Shown here piece by piece: positions 1 to 9,437 of a DNA stretch of 64,000 nt (position 1 is the first letter of the stretch; every line of letters starts with the position of its first letter). A program made the translations under genes and the position numbers. The DNA comes from Vibrio diabolicus (lineage in GTDB: Bacteria; Pseudomonadota; Gammaproteobacteria; Enterobacterales; Vibrionaceae). The notes under the pieces are model-generated. The model was not told where the DNA came from. It was given only the letters and a program-made list of their open reading frames with translations, and did not search any database. The DNA is taken from positions 744,001 through 808,000 of the forward strand of contig CCKK01000002.1 of assembly GCA_001048675.1 (NCBI GenBank), in the 5' to 3' direction.

Positions 1-512
1 GCACAATCAGTGTGAGCTTAACGTTGGTGGCAAACAACATTATGATGGCCCCAAAGCACATCAAAGCGCTACGCATCGCCATCGAGAACGATGAACCAAT
101 AATGCTTTGCAGCAACGTGGTATCGGTAGTCAGGCGCGACATAATATCGCCGCTACTGTTGGTCTCAAAATAGCTCGGATGCAGCGTAATCACATGGTTA
201 AACACCGCAAGGCGAATATCCGCACTGACGCGCTCACCTACGGAAGACACAAGGTAGAAGCGAAAGAACGTCCCAATGGCAATACACAGTGTGACACCGA
301 CAATAAACTGAATCGCATTGGTGAGCTCTTGCAATGATTGCTGAGCAAAGCCTTGGTCGATAAGTATGCGTACTCCATAGCCAACGGATAACGTCAAACT
401 TGCTGTCGCGACAAGGGCAACCAAGGCCGCCGCAACCCGCCATTTATAAGGTACAATAAAGGTGTTGAGTTTAAGAAGAATGCTGAGATTTTTGTTATTT
501 TTTCTTGCTCAT
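1..512 (-). CDS. ABC exporter (MsbA/LmrA type), 5' part only, frame broken near the start
   Basis: The minus strand encodes the N-terminal membrane domain of a type IV ABC exporter with fused permease and ATPase; the window edge cuts it before the ATPase. Hydrophobic helices (VAAALVALVATASLTLSVGY; FIVGVTLCIAIGTFF) are followed by the family-typical stretch GERVSADIRLAVFNH...YFETNSSGDIMSRLTTDT. The only ATG in the right place is at 512, but its frame (MSKKK, then stop) ends in an A6 run. Dropping one A joins it to the long frame as MSKKNNKNLSILLK. There is no other plausible start: the long frame is preceded by TGA and lacks ATG or GTG nearby. Substrate unknown. The DnaQ-like gene lies upstream on the same strand. 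Exporter identity is secure; the frame break may be real, a slippage site or a sequencing error. Confidence 0.75.
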
Positions 513-679
513 GAGTAACTCACAAAGCGTTTTAGGTACCTGGCATAGTAAGCCAGTTTGGTTGGTGAGACCAGCGAACTGCCGCATTCAGATTAGGAAG
601 TTCACTGGGATAGCCAATATCGCATCGAAAATCACTTAAACGTCTAAGAGACGAGAATCAGCTTTTAGCTAGGAGGGGG

Positions 680-1396
680 TTAAGCACGGCTTTTGGCGAG
701 TAGCAGGTCGACTTTTCCTTTTGCTGTTTTACTAACCGTTTGCATCAACTGAAAACTTGGCTTAACGATACCTGAGTTTTCTAATCCTTCTACCATTAAG
801 AGCCAAAGCTTGGCCGTCATTTGCGCATCGGCTAGTGCGCGGTGAAAAACACCGTCGTTGTCGATATTTTTATAGCGAACAAGTTCACCTAGCTTGTGTG
901 ACGGAGCATCTTGAATGAGCCGTCTTGCCACCAGTAAGGAGCAAGCAAACTCACCTGAATAACCACAGTTGATTCGCTCAAGCTCTGCATCTAAAAATCG
1001 TTTATCGAAAGACGCGTTATGAGCGATAAGGTTCTCGCCAGCAATGAACTCACTAAATGATGTCATTACCTCTTCGCAGCTTGGTGCCGTTCGCAACATG
1101 TTATTGGTAATGCCGGTGTAGTTCTCAATGAAGGAGCTCACTCTGAAACCGGGATTCATGAGTTGCTGAAAACTATCAACAACCTCGCCATCGACTAACT
1201 TTACCGCACCAATTTCTATTGCACGGTCACCCAAAGTAGGAGAGAGACCAGTGGTTTCAAAGTCGAGTACGACCACAGAGTTTGCTTGAGGCATAAAATT
1301 TTCCAGCTGAGTAATATTGCGCAAGAGTATTATCGAAAGCGACAGAAAAAGAAAGGCGAACGCAATGGTGAATATCTGTTTATCTTTACTCCACAA
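680..1396 (-). CDS. DnaQ-like 3'-5' exonuclease with N-terminal hydrophobic segment
   Basis: DEDDh-family exonuclease domain from about residue 40: ExoI motif [12 protein letters not shown] (Asp and Glu metal ligands), ExoII around [15 protein letters not shown], Exo[16 protein letters not shown] (His and Asp). Length (about 200-240 aa) fits stand-alone DnaQ/PolC-type proofreading or RNA-trimming nucleases, not the replicative epsilon subunit. The start is uncertain. A TTG at 1396 gives a strongly hydrophobic segment ([18 protein letters not shown]), which would anchor the enzyme in the membrane, but it has no clear Shine-Dalgarno sequence. The ATG at 1294 (MPQANSVVV) has a modest GGA upstream and gives a soluble 204-aa enzyme. 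The exact substrate cannot be told from sequence. Confidence 0.8.
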   Translation of the reverse strand: MWSKDKQIFTIAFAFLFLSLSIILLRNITQLENFMPQANSVVVLDFETTGLSPTLGDRAIEIGAVKLVDGEVVDSFQQLMNPGFRVSSFIENYTGITNNMLRTAPSCEEVMTSFSEFIAGENLIAHNASFDKRFLDAELERINCGYSGEFACSLLVARRLIQDAPSHKLGELVRYKNIDNDGVFHRALADAQMTAKLWLLMVEGLENSGIVKPSFQLMQTVSKTAKGKVDLLLAKSRA

Positions 1397-1649
1397 AGTC
1401 AGTGTTCGTCGTCCACTGTTTATGGACAGGTACGTTCTGGCTTACCCATCGTGGCTTGCGCGTTAGCCTTATATCTCAAATGTTTTTCGGCCTTTTGACT
1501 CATTTCAATTGAGCATTAAATTTCGATATAAAATACTGATTATAAATTGATTTTATAAATCCACTTCGGCATCATTCACGGCTTGATTTTGAAGATGAAT
1601 GTCATCACGGCAAAAATTAGAACAGCTTATAATGCGAGGCTAGGGAACG

Positions 1650-2510
1650 ATGGAACAAATGAAAAATCACTATTTAGAGATACCTGAAGAAAGAAAATTG
1701 CGTATTTTTCGTGAAGAAGACGAACGTTTCTACAGCTTTTGGGAAAAAATGCTTGATGAAAAGCAGTCCTTTTATCAACAACCTCTCAAAAGAATGAAAG
1801 GCGACGCTTGGTATTCGCTTGATGCATTCTTCACTGCTTCAGAATACGGACAACATCAGGCCTCGCCAGCTTATATAAAAAGAGCGCTTGAGTTACTGAA
1901 TAACGTGTACTTACTGGCCAATCATTCAGATCAAGTTGTTGAATTCTCCGTTGGGCACCGACATTTTTCGGAAGTAGGTAACCGTTCTGTTGCAGGAGGA
2001 ACAATGGATGCTTGGTTGGATGAAATCTGTTTAGCGATGGCTGCGAGAGATTGGCGCTGCGTAGAGCTGATGACCATCATGGATGAGTCATTAGTGTCTA
2101 TAAAGACGCCGTTTAATGTTGCGCTGGTCGAATTCGTTAGCGGTGTATTTGGTAATTCATCAGCGTTGCCTGAGCTATTGCAAACTGTGATGGAGAAATC
2201 CTCCCCGCAATACTTAGAGTCAACCAGACTGCCCTATGTCCATTCTTTGTTTATTCCATTTGTGAATGTGTTTGTTGCCATTATCGATGGCGATGAGGAA
2301 CACTATCAAAAAGCACTAAGAGATGCGTTAGAGGCGCATTACCAGTTCTACATGAATGAAGATGTTCGTTATTCGCCAAAAGGGAATGTTTCTCTGAAAC
2401 TGACTGGTCTTGCTGCATTGGCATACGATAAGTATGGCTGGACAATTCCAGAAGCCGCATATTTGCCGAAGTGGCTCGTTTACGGTGAACATGATCTTTG
2501 TCCTAAATAA
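1650..2510 (+). CDS. Imm49-like immunity protein (orphan)
   Basis: 286-aa soluble protein that resembles the Imm49 family, immunity proteins of polymorphic-toxin and type VI secretion systems. Features seen: helical, acidic-rich sequence; central VEFSVGHRHFSEVGNRSV; a C-terminal block with YSPKGNVSLKLTGLAALAYDKYG and the ending AAYLPKWLVYGE, typical of how these proteins finish. ATG at 1650; a second ATG three codons in is possible. No toxin, PAAR/VgrG or secretion gene is adjacent: the neighbours are a DnaQ-like exonuclease and a DUF5062 protein. If the assignment is right, it is an unlinked immunity gene, perhaps protecting against toxins of other cells. Family call from memory of the pattern, so moderate confidence. 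Confidence 0.6.
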   Translation: MEQMKNHYLEIPEERKLRIFREEDERFYSFWEKMLDEKQSFYQQPLKRMKGDAWYSLDAFFTASEYGQHQASPAYIKRALELLNNVYLLANHSDQVVEFSVGHRHFSEVGNRSVAGGTMDAWLDEICLAMAARDWRCVELMTIMDESLVSIKTPFNVALVEFVSGVFGNSSALPELLQTVMEKSSPQYLESTRLPYVHSLFIPFVNVFVAIIDGDEEHYQKALRDALEAHYQFYMNEDVRYSPKGNVSLKLTGLAALAYDKYGWTIPEAAYLPKWLVYGEHDLCPK

Positions 2511-2704
2511 ATCATTCGGAGTCTGCGCCCAAGCCCATTCGGATGTTCTGCACGGAAGCATACACAGAAAACATGCCGCGAAAAGGTTGTTTTTTAATCG
2601 ACCACTCGGTAGTAAGGCATAAACTTATCAATATGCGAGCTTACTAACACGCCATACGTGACACTTCATGTATTCTTAGCCGAAGCGAAGAAGAGGATTT
2701 ATCA

Positions 2705-2965
2705 ATGTCAAAAAGCTCCAAGCTTCACAATGAAGACAAACTGGTCAAGAAAGCACTAGAGATTGGTGGGAAGATGGCGAAACTACAAGGTTTTGACCTT
2801 CCACAGTCACCACAACCTCTGAGAGTAAAAGCGATTTACCTATTCTTGGTCGATGCAAAACAGATAACGCCACTACCGGAAAATAAGCTAGACGGCGCAA
2901 GCATCAAACACCGACTGGCAGTATGGATACACAGTGCATTGCCAGACAACGACCCTCTAAAGTAG
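2705..2965 (+). CDS. DUF5062 family small protein
   Basis: 86-aa, Lys-rich, probably cytoplasmic protein with no signal peptide or membrane segment. The pattern KLVKKALEIGGKMAKLQG, then RVKAIYLFLVDAKQITPLPENK and KHRLAVWIHSALPDNDPL resembles the Vibrio-typical DUF5062 family of unknown function. A GAGG Shine-Dalgarno sequence precedes the ATG at good spacing. It is followed by an intrinsic terminator near 3013, so it is probably its own transcription unit. No function can be assigned. Confidence 0.65.
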   Translation: MSKSSKLHNEDKLVKKALEIGGKMAKLQGFDLPQSPQPLRVKAIYLFLVDAKQITPLPENKLDGASIKHRLAVWIHSALPDNDPLK

Positions 2966-3011
2966 AAAACTCAAGAAGTCACATAGGTTATTACTTAACA
3001 CAGGCCATTAA

Positions 3012-3044
3012 TTAACAAGGCGAGCCAAGTGGTTCGCCTTGTTT
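3012..3044 (+). terminator. Intrinsic terminator after the DUF5062 gene
   Basis: Stem ACAAGGCGAgCC / GGtTCGCCTTGT with an AAGT loop, followed by a T-rich stretch on the plus strand. The rest of the 240-base gap up to the next gene shows nothing else I recognise. Confidence 0.7.
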
Positions 3045-3205
3045 GATCTTGGCGAGTGCACCGAGGTCTTTTTGCGTGGCGGTATCATTGATTTACAAAA
3101 CAGAATCAAAAGGACTAAAGATAAATCCCGAGAAGCGCTACAATGCAGGCGTTGCGAGAGTGCAACCAAGATTACTCATTTACAGAAGCCTTGAAGTAAC
3201 CATAC

Positions 3206-3700
3206 ATGTCTAAAGATTTCGAATTCACTACAGAATACATACTCGACAAACCTTTCTTTGCTGAGTGTTATGATCAAACTAGCCAACCAACGAAGTTTCC
3301 ACAGGCGTACCTAAAAGGGATGCTGTTTCTTATCTTTGGTGTGGTTTTATTGGAGTTTGAACTGCTACCTAACGGTTATGTCGGTTGGTTCTTTATCGTA
3401 TTGAGTGTGATTGAAGCGTGCAGCGTTTATTTCAAAAGAACTTGGTGGCTGTGGCGTCAAACCATCAGCTCAAGTCGCGGCAGTAAAGTGGTTTTTGAAG
3501 TGAATGCAGATGGCGTGCGCTACAAAAGTGGTAAAGTTGACCGCAGCCTCGCTTGGAATGATATCGACCAACTCGAACAAACTGATTTGGGCTTTATCCT
3601 TCACCTTGGTAAACAACGCCAATACATCAGCAAATCTTGCTTAAACGAAGAAGTGAGCGCGTTTATGGTAGAGCAGCACGCGGCATCAAAAGCGAGCTAA
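3206..3700 (+). CDS. YcxB-like inner-membrane protein
   Basis: 164 aa. Two adjacent membrane helices (about residues 38-56, GMLFLIFGVVLLEFELL, and 60-77, VGWFFIVLSVIEACSVYF) are followed by a soluble C-terminal domain: VFEVNADGVRYKSGKVDRSLAWNDIDQLEQTDLGFILHLGKQ and YISKSCL. This two-helix plus PH-like beta-domain layout is that of the YcxB family (function unknown). It stands alone between a terminator and a convergent AraC gene. No role can be inferred from context. Confidence 0.65.
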   Translation: MSKDFEFTTEYILDKPFFAECYDQTSQPTKFPQAYLKGMLFLIFGVVLLEFELLPNGYVGWFFIVLSVIEACSVYFKRTWWLWRQTISSSRGSKVVFEVNADGVRYKSGKVDRSLAWNDIDQLEQTDLGFILHLGKQRQYISKSCLNEEVSAFMVEQHAASKAS

Positions 3701-3819
3701 CAAATTCACATCAAGCTGGAATGAGCGATCTAAAAAGTAGGTGATATATGATCGAACATCATAACAAGTGCTTGGTTGATTCTGAATCAACTGGGTTTGA
3801 TGTACAAAACTAATAGGGT

Positions 3820-4560
3820 TTAGAGATTTCTGTTTCGGACAAACTGCTTCGGTGTCATGCGAGCAATCTGCTTACACTCTCTAGTCATGTGTGCTTGATC
3901 GGAAAAACCTTGCTCCAGCGCCAACTCCGATAAAGTAAGATCGGGTTGCGCTCGGAGTTGCTCTAAAGTGTGCTTCACTCGTTTAATGCGTTGGTAATGT
4001 TTAGGAGTAATCCCCAACCATTTCTGAAAATTGCGCTCTCTCTGGCGCTGACTGAGCGTCCCTGTAGGCTGGTCAATGATGTGGCGGACGTACTGTGGTT
4101 CATATTCCTCAATCAGTGCTTGAACCCAGCGATACAAAGTAGAAATCCTTGCAGACGGCGAACGCGCTGTTTTCAGAGACTCAAATGTTGCTAGCGCAGA
4201 AGAAGCCAAAGGGTGGTCATCTTGAATCCGCAATAGCTGTTCTAGGCGTTTACCAAATAGTTGATAACCAACAGCAGGATGAAAGCGTACGCCTGTCATC
4301 ACCGCGCCTGGCGGTAGGCAGACCTGATGTGCAAGAATGCTCACAGGTAGTAGGACAACCCCCGGCGCCTGCCGTTCACCATCCATTTGTACTTCATTTT
4401 GTAAAATGAATACCACACCTGTACCAGCATCACTGAGTAATTGTTTACATACGGTTTGCGTCGTATCAGGTTTGACGGATGCTGACCAAATGGCTTGAAC
4501 ATAGCCAGCTAAAGCCCTTTGAGGTTTTAAAATATCAAATTCTAGGTTCAAATGAATCAT
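3820..4560 (-). CDS. AraC-family transcriptional regulator
   Basis: 246 aa with the proposed start. The N-terminal half is a sensor-like domain (FDILKPQRALAGYVQAIW...GVRFHPAVGYQLFG). The C-terminal half is an AraC/XylS DNA-binding domain with two helix-turn-helix units (LSQRQRERNFQKWLGITPKHYQRIKR; LTLSELALEQGFSDQAHMTRECKQ). I chose the ATG at 4560 because a GAGG Shine-Dalgarno sequence lies about 9 bases upstream; the in-frame ATG at 4599 has no good site. It lies 104 bases downstream of the AhpD-like gene on the same strand, so it may be co-transcribed with it. Ligand unknown. Confidence 0.85.
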   Translation of the reverse strand: MIHLNLEFDILKPQRALAGYVQAIWSASVKPDTTQTVCKQLLSDAGTGVVFILQNEVQMDGERQAPGVVLLPVSILAHQVCLPPGAVMTGVRFHPAVGYQLFGKRLEQLLRIQDDHPLASSALATFESLKTARSPSARISTLYRWVQALIEEYEPQYVRHIIDQPTGTLSQRQRERNFQKWLGITPKHYQRIKRVKHTLEQLRAQPDLTLSELALEQGFSDQAHMTRECKQIARMTPKQFVRNRNL

Positions 4561-4664
4561 CCTATTTAACCTCAACTTAAATGAGAAAGTGATATACATG
4601 TACTTTTCATCATATTAAGCTGAGGAATAAGCAGCGACTTATAAGTAAAAACTGTCAGATAGAA

Positions 4665-5126
4665 TTATCTAGGTTTATAGTCTCCAACCTTTGGCTTAAA
4701 TGCCTTAACTATTCGGTTCCAACTATTGATCGCGTTGATCGCAATTGTTAGGTTGACCATAGCTTCTTCTCCGAAGGTATTCAAGGTCAGCTGATAGGTA
4801 TCATCATCTACTGGTAGGCCAGCAGTTAGTAATTCAGCCCAGCCTAGCGCAACGTGTTCTGCATCGCTGTAGAATGGCATATCTTTCCACGCACTAAGCC
4901 CCCATATGCGCTCTGGCTTTTCACCTAACTTAAGCGCATCTTTACTATGCATGTCGATACAAAATGCACATTGGTTGATTTGCGATATGCGTAACTTTAC
5001 CAGTTCCCATATGATCATGTTCATGGTTTCTGATTGGCTAAATTGTTCATGGAAGTAAGCTTCCTGAGCGTATAGGATTTCTATTGCCTTTGGCGCTACT
5101 TCAATATAGTTGAGTCGTTTTTTCAT
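4665..5126 (-). CDS. AhpD-like carboxymuconolactone decarboxylase family protein
   Basis: 153 aa. The diagnostic core ELVKLRISQINQCAFCIDMHSKDALKLGE carries the CxxC plus downstream His of the alkylhydroperoxidase AhpD / CMD family, which usually acts as a disulfide peroxidase-like or uncharacterised redox protein. The single-domain length is normal for the family. The ATG at 5126 is preferred over the one at 5132 because the Shine-Dalgarno GAGGAG lies 7 bases before it and only 2 bases before the other. It is followed by an AraC regulator and diverges from a VOC protein gene. The substrate cannot be predicted. Confidence 0.85.
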   Translation of the reverse strand: MKKRLNYIEVAPKAIEILYAQEAYFHEQFSQSETMNMIIWELVKLRISQINQCAFCIDMHSKDALKLGEKPERIWGLSAWKDMPFYSDAEHVALGWAELLTAGLPVDDDTYQLTLNTFGEEAMVNLTIAINAINSWNRIVKAFKPKVGDYKPR

Positions 5127-5367
5127 GGTCATTCTCCTCTGTTTTTCACATAATAAAAAACGCTCTTAGCAAAAGATTGAAGATTTTCGACATGCACTCA
5201 ATAAAGTTAGATAAAAGAGTGAACGCAGAAAGCGAAAAAGGATGTCTATTTGATGCTATGCGTAAACATTCGTATTGTGTGCCTTACACATTTGCAAGGC
5301 GTTACGTGCTTTCTAGAAAAGTCTCAAAATAGCGTACAATTAGCGTTTTGACACAGCGGAAATCATC

Positions 5368-5769
5368 ATGTCCAAAACTGTTCAGCAGCAAATCGGAAAC
5401 ATTGCTCTAGTCGTTGAAAATTACGACGATGCTATCGAGTTTTATACTCAAAAACTTCAATTCACCCTGGTTGAGGATACCAACCTAGGTGGTGGTAAAC
5501 GCTGGGTTCAAGTTTCTCCTCCAAACTCCAATGGTACAAACCTACTTTTAGCTCAAGCGAGTACACCGGAGCAAACGCATGCAGTAGGAAATCAAACAGG
5601 TGGTCGTGTTTTCCTGTTTCTGCAAACTAATGATTTTTGGCGTGACTACGAGTTGATGAAGAAAAATGGTGTTGTATTTAATGAAGAGCCTCGTGTGGAA
5701 GAATACGGGACAGTGGTGGTGTTCCAAGATCTCTATGGTAATAAATGGGACTTACTGCAACTGAACTAG
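5368..5769 (+). CDS. VOC (glyoxalase/bleomycin-resistance fold) protein
   Basis: 133 aa, one VOC domain made of two beta-alpha-beta-beta-beta halves: GNIALVVENYDDAIEFYTQKLQFTLVEDTN in the first and RVFLFLQTNDFWRDYELMKKNGVVF...YGTVVVFQDLYGNKWDLLQ in the second. The closing LYGNKWDL motif with its metal-binding pattern is typical. The family includes glyoxalase I, dioxygenases and resistance proteins; the reaction cannot be assigned. It diverges from the AhpD-like gene and is convergent with gcvP. Confidence 0.8.
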   Translation: MSKTVQQQIGNIALVVENYDDAIEFYTQKLQFTLVEDTNLGGGKRWVQVSPPNSNGTNLLLAQASTPEQTHAVGNQTGGRVFLFLQTNDFWRDYELMKKNGVVFNEEPRVEEYGTVVVFQDLYGNKWDLLQLN

Positions 5770-5959
5770 AAACTACATAGCACCTGCATAACATAGTGTT
5801 CATGAGGAGTTTCCAGCAAGCCTTTAAGGCTCTGAGATATTAGTGCTAATTCAGAGGTTCTTAGAAGTCACTGTGTTTCTAAATCACTTTTGCGCAAACA
5901 ATAACTAGCCATCATTCCTTCTTGGTGTATCAGCAAATGTTAGGGCGGCACAGCAAAAA

Positions 5960-5990
5960 CAAAAAGGCGAACCAAACGGTTCGCCTTTGT
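5960..5990 (-). terminator. Intrinsic terminator of the gcvP unit
   Basis: Inverted repeat AAGGCGAACC aaac GGTTCGCCTT, followed on the minus strand by a T-rich run (TTTTGTTTTTG). It sits about 20 bases after the gcvP stop. Confidence 0.8.
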
Positions 5991-6010
5991 CGATTTAGAG
6001 ACTACAAAAA

Positions 6011-8875
6011 TTAATCTTCGTAGTTATCGATGCTTGGGCATGAACAGATTAGGTTACGGTCGCCGTATACGTTATCTACGCGGTTTACTGTTGGCCAGTA
6101 CTTCCAAGATTTGGTCGCTTTAGAAGGGAAGCAACCAAGCTCTCGAGAGTAAGGACGGTCCCACTCTTCAGCAGAAAGATCAACTTGTGTGTGTGGCGCG
6201 TTAACAAGTGGGTTGTTATCCAGTGGCCATTCACCGTTTTTCACTTTTTCCATTTCTTCGCGGATTGCAATCATCGCATCACAGAAGCGGTCTAGCTCCT
6301 CTAGATCTTCCGATTCCGTTGGCTCAACCATTAGCGTGCCCGCTACAGGGAACGACATAGTTGGTGCGTGGAAACCGTAGTCCATTAGACGCTTCGCAAT
6401 GTCTTCTTCGCTGATGCCTGTTTCTTCTTTCAGTGGACGAATGTCGATAATACATTCGTGCGCTACACGACCATTTTTGCCACGATAAAGAACAGGGTAG
6501 TGTTGGCGAAGTGTTTCCATCACGTAGTTTGCGTTCAGAATTGCTACTTTTGTTGCATCTGTTAGGCCTGCTTCGCCCATCATTGCGATGTAAGCCCAAG
6601 AGATAGGTAGGATAGAAGCGCTACCCATATCTGCTGCTGATACTGCAAAATCTTCGCCTTCTACGCCGTCTTCAATATGGCCAGGTAGGAAAGGCGCTAG
6701 GTGAGATTTCACACCGATAGGACCCATACCCGGACCGCCACCACCATGTGGGATACAGAAGGTTTTGTGTAGGTTTAGGTGAGAAACGTCTGAACCGATG
6801 AAGCCTGGTGATGTTAGACCAACCTGCGCGTTCATATTAGCGCCGTCTAGGTAAACCTGACCGCCAGCGGCATGAACCATTTCACACACTTCTTTCACTT
6901 TCTCTTCGTAAACGCCGTGCGTAGAAGGGTAAGTGATCATAATGCTTGATAGGTTGTCTTTGTGCTTCTCGATTTTCGCTGCTAGGTCGTCGATGTCGAT
7001 GTTGCCTTCTTCATCACACTTAACAACCACAACTTTCATTGACACCATAGACGCCGTCGCAGGGTTTGTACCGTGCGCAGAGCTCGGGATCAAACATACG
7101 TTGCGGTGACCTTCGCCACGGCTTTCGTGGTAGCGTTGAATCGCGATAAGACCTGCGTACTCACCAGATGCACCAGAGTTTGGCTGAAGTGAGAATGCGT
7201 CGTAGCCTGTGATCTCACAAAGCTTCTCTTTTAGATCTTTCGCTAGTGCTGCATAGCCTGCCGCTTGTTCTGCTGGCGCGAATGGGTGGATAGAACCAAA
7301 CTCAGGCCAAGTGATTGGGATCATCTCTGCTGCTGCGTTCAGCTTCATCGTACAGCTGCCTAGTGGGATCATGCCATGCGTTAGCGAGAAGTCTTTGTTC
7401 TCTAGCTGTTTCAGGTAACGCATCATTTGCGTTTCGCTATGGTGCGTATTGAATACAGGGTGAGTCAGGTATTCTGTTGTGCGGCGTAGCGCTTCTGGAA
7501 TTGCCGCAAACTCGTTGCCTGCGATTTCCGTCGATAGTGCTGCTACGTCTTCTTTTACACCAAAGACTGAAAATAGTGCTTCTACATCAGCGACCGTGGT
7601 TGTTTCGTCACAGCTAATACCTAGCTTGCCAGGTAGTAGACGTAGGTTGATGTCTGCTGAAAGTGCTTTTGCGTAAAGCTCTTCTGTTTTTGAACCTGTG
7701 TTGATCGTGATGGTATCGAAGAAGCTGTTATGAGCAAGTTCAAAGCCGCCTTTGGTTAGGCCAGCGGCGATAATCGCAGTCATATGGTGTGTACGACGAG
7801 CAATAGTGCGTAGACCTTCTGCGCCGTGGTAAACCGCGTAGAAAGACGCCATGTTCGCTAGCAATGCTTGAGCGGTACAGATGTTCGATGTCGCTTTTTC
7901 GCGGCGGATATGCTGCTCACGAGTTTGCATTGCCATACGCAGTGCTTGGTTGCCGTTAGTATCGATAGAAACACCGATCACACGACCTGGCATGGTACGC
8001 TTGTGTTTGTCACGCGTTGCCATGAATGCCGCGTGTGGACCGCCGTAACCCATAGGAACGCCGAAACGTTGTGCAGAGCCAATTGCTACGTCTGCGCCCA
8101 TTTCACCAGCAGGCTTCAATAGGGTAGAAGCAAGCAGGTCAGTCGCAACAGTGACAAGCGTTTTGTTTGCTTGCGCTTTTGCGATGATGTCCGTTAGGTC
8201 ACGAACTTCACCTGTTGTGCTTGGGTATTGAACTAATGCGCCGAACACGTCTTGCTCTGGTAGGGATTCTAGCGAACCAACCAGAACTTCAAAGCCGATG
8301 AATTTTGCACGAGTTTTTACTACTTCTAGCGTTTGTGGGTGAACATCGTCAGCCACAAAGAATACGTTGCTCTTGCTCTTACCTGCGCGCTTACACAGAG
8401 TCATTGCTTCTGCTGCTGCTGTTGCTTCGTCTAGCAATGAGGCGTTCGCGATTTCCATACCAGTTAGGTCGATGATCATTTGTTGGAAGTTCAAAAGTGC
8501 TTCCAAGCGACCTTGAGAGATTTCAGGTTGGTAAGGTGTGTAAGCGGTATACCAGCCAGGGTTTTCTAGCACGTTACGTAGAATGACGTTTGGAGTAAAC
8601 GTGTTGTAGTAGCCCTGGCCAATGAATGTACGTTTAATTTGGTTTTGTTTAGCAAACTGTTTCATCGTCACTAGCATGTCTGCTTCGCTTTTCGCTTCTG
8701 CCAACGTCATTGGTTGTTCTAGGCGAATTTGTGCAGGCACGGTTTCTTCGATGAGGGCGTCAAGGCTTACCGCGTTGATGGCATCCAACATTTTTTGTTG
8801 GTCTGATTTGCTTGGTCCGTTGTGGCGTCCAACGAACTCATTTTGTGTGCTGAGGCTTTGAAGTAATTCAGTCAT
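6011..8875 (-). CDS. gcvP: Glycine dehydrogenase (decarboxylating), P-protein
   Basis: 954 aa, full length for the fused P-protein (E. coli about 957). The PLP enzyme decarboxylates glycine and passes the aminomethyl group to the lipoyl arm of GcvH. The PLP-binding Lys is in [20 protein letters not shown] (about Lys704). The N-terminal half carries FVGRHNGPS and FIGQGYYNT, as usual for the family. A Shine-Dalgarno AAAGGA precedes the ATG. It is the last gene after glyA and gcvH, separated from gcvH by 128 bases that contain a terminator-like hairpin. Cytoplasmic; works with GcvH, GcvT and lipoamide dehydrogenase (not in this window). Confidence 0.98.
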   Translation of the reverse strand: MTELLQSLSTQNEFVGRHNGPSKSDQQKMLDAINAVSLDALIEETVPAQIRLEQPMTLAEAKSEADMLVTMKQFAKQNQIKRTFIGQGYYNTFTPNVILRNVLENPGWYTAYTPYQPEISQGRLEALLNFQQMIIDLTGMEIANASLLDEATAAAEAMTLCKRAGKSKSNVFFVADDVHPQTLEVVKTRAKFIGFEVLVGSLESLPEQDVFGALVQYPSTTGEVRDLTDIIAKAQANKTLVTVATDLLASTLLKPAGEMGADVAIGSAQRFGVPMGYGGPHAAFMATRDKHKRTMPGRVIGVSIDTNGNQALRMAMQTREQHIRREKATSNICTAQALLANMASFYAVYHGAEGLRTIARRTHHMTAIIAAGLTKGGFELAHNSFFDTITINTGSKTEELYAKALSADINLRLLPGKLGISCDETTTVADVEALFSVFGVKEDVAALSTEIAGNEFAAIPEALRRTTEYLTHPVFNTHHSETQMMRYLKQLENKDFSLTHGMIPLGSCTMKLNAAAEMIPITWPEFGSIHPFAPAEQAAGYAALAKDLKEKLCEITGYDAFSLQPNSGASGEYAGLIAIQRYHESRGEGHRNVCLIPSSAHGTNPATASMVSMKVVVVKCDEEGNIDIDDLAAKIEKHKDNLSSIMITYPSTHGVYEEKVKEVCEMVHAAGGQVYLDGANMNAQVGLTSPGFIGSDVSHLNLHKTFCIPHGGGGPGMGPIGVKSHLAPFLPGHIEDGVEGEDFAVSAADMGSASILPISWAYIAMMGEAGLTDATKVAILNANYVMETLRQHYPVLYRGKNGRVAHECIIDIRPLKEETGISEEDIAKRLMDYGFHAPTMSFPVAGTLMVEPTESEDLEELDRFCDAMIAIREEMEKVKNGEWPLDNNPLVNAPHTQVDLSAEEWDRPYSRELGCFPSKATKSWKYWPTVNRVDNVYGDRNLICSCPSIDNYED

Positions 8876-8951
8876 TGTCCTTTACCTACTCCTTGGCTCG
8901 GGTAACGGAAATGGTCGTTAGTGACACATTTAATTATACGTCCGAACCTAG

Positions 8952-8991
8952 AAAAAAAGCTGCTCTCTAAACAGGCTAGGGAACAGCTTTC
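8952..8991 (-). terminator. Terminator-like hairpin between gcvH and gcvP
   Basis: On the minus strand, 13 bases past the gcvH stop, AAGCTGTTCCCT can pair with AGAGAGCAGCTT (11 of 12 positions, counting one G-U pair), followed directly by a run of seven T. It looks like an intrinsic terminator inside the operon and would reduce readthrough into gcvP. Confidence 0.7.
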
Positions 8992-9003
8992 GTCACATCC
9001 TAA

Positions 9004-9384
9004 TTACTCTTCTTCGATAGAGTTTAGGTATTCTTCCGCGTCTTTTAAGTCATCCAACTCAGATGGGTTTGAAAGCTTCACTTTCACAATCCAGCCACCT
9101 TCGTACGGTTCTTCGTTGATTAGCTCTGGGCTGTCTTCTAGTTCTTCGTTGATTTCTACGATTTCACCGGTAACAGGAGAGTAGATATCTGACGCTGCTT
9201 TTACAGACTCAACCAAAGAGAAGCTTTCACCTGCTTCTACTTCGTCTTCTACGTCTGGTAGGTCAACGAATACTACGTCACCCAACATTTCTTGCGCATG
9301 CTCAGAAATACCAAGTGTTACTGTGCCGTCACCGTTGTCACGTACCCACTCGTGGCTATCTGTAAACTTCAGTGTTTTGTCCAT
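9004..9384 (-). CDS. gcvH: Glycine cleavage system H protein
   Basis: 126 aa, normal length. Carries lipoic acid on the Lys of [16 protein letters not shown] (Lys62) and shuttles the aminomethyl group between GcvP and GcvT. Starts [14 protein letters not shown], a standard GcvH N-terminus; very acidic overall. It sits 53 bases after glyA and is followed by a terminator-like hairpin before gcvP, which would allow more H protein than P protein. Confidence 0.98.
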   Translation of the reverse strand: MDKTLKFTDSHEWVRDNGDGTVTLGISEHAQEMLGDVVFVDLPDVEDEVEAGESFSLVESVKAASDIYSPVTGEIVEINEELEDSPELINEEPYEGGWIVKVKLSNPSELDDLKDAEEYLNSIEEE

Positions 9385-9437
9385 TGCTTAATCTCCAAAT
9401 AACTTGTCAGGAATTATTGTGATTTTTAAAAAATCGT

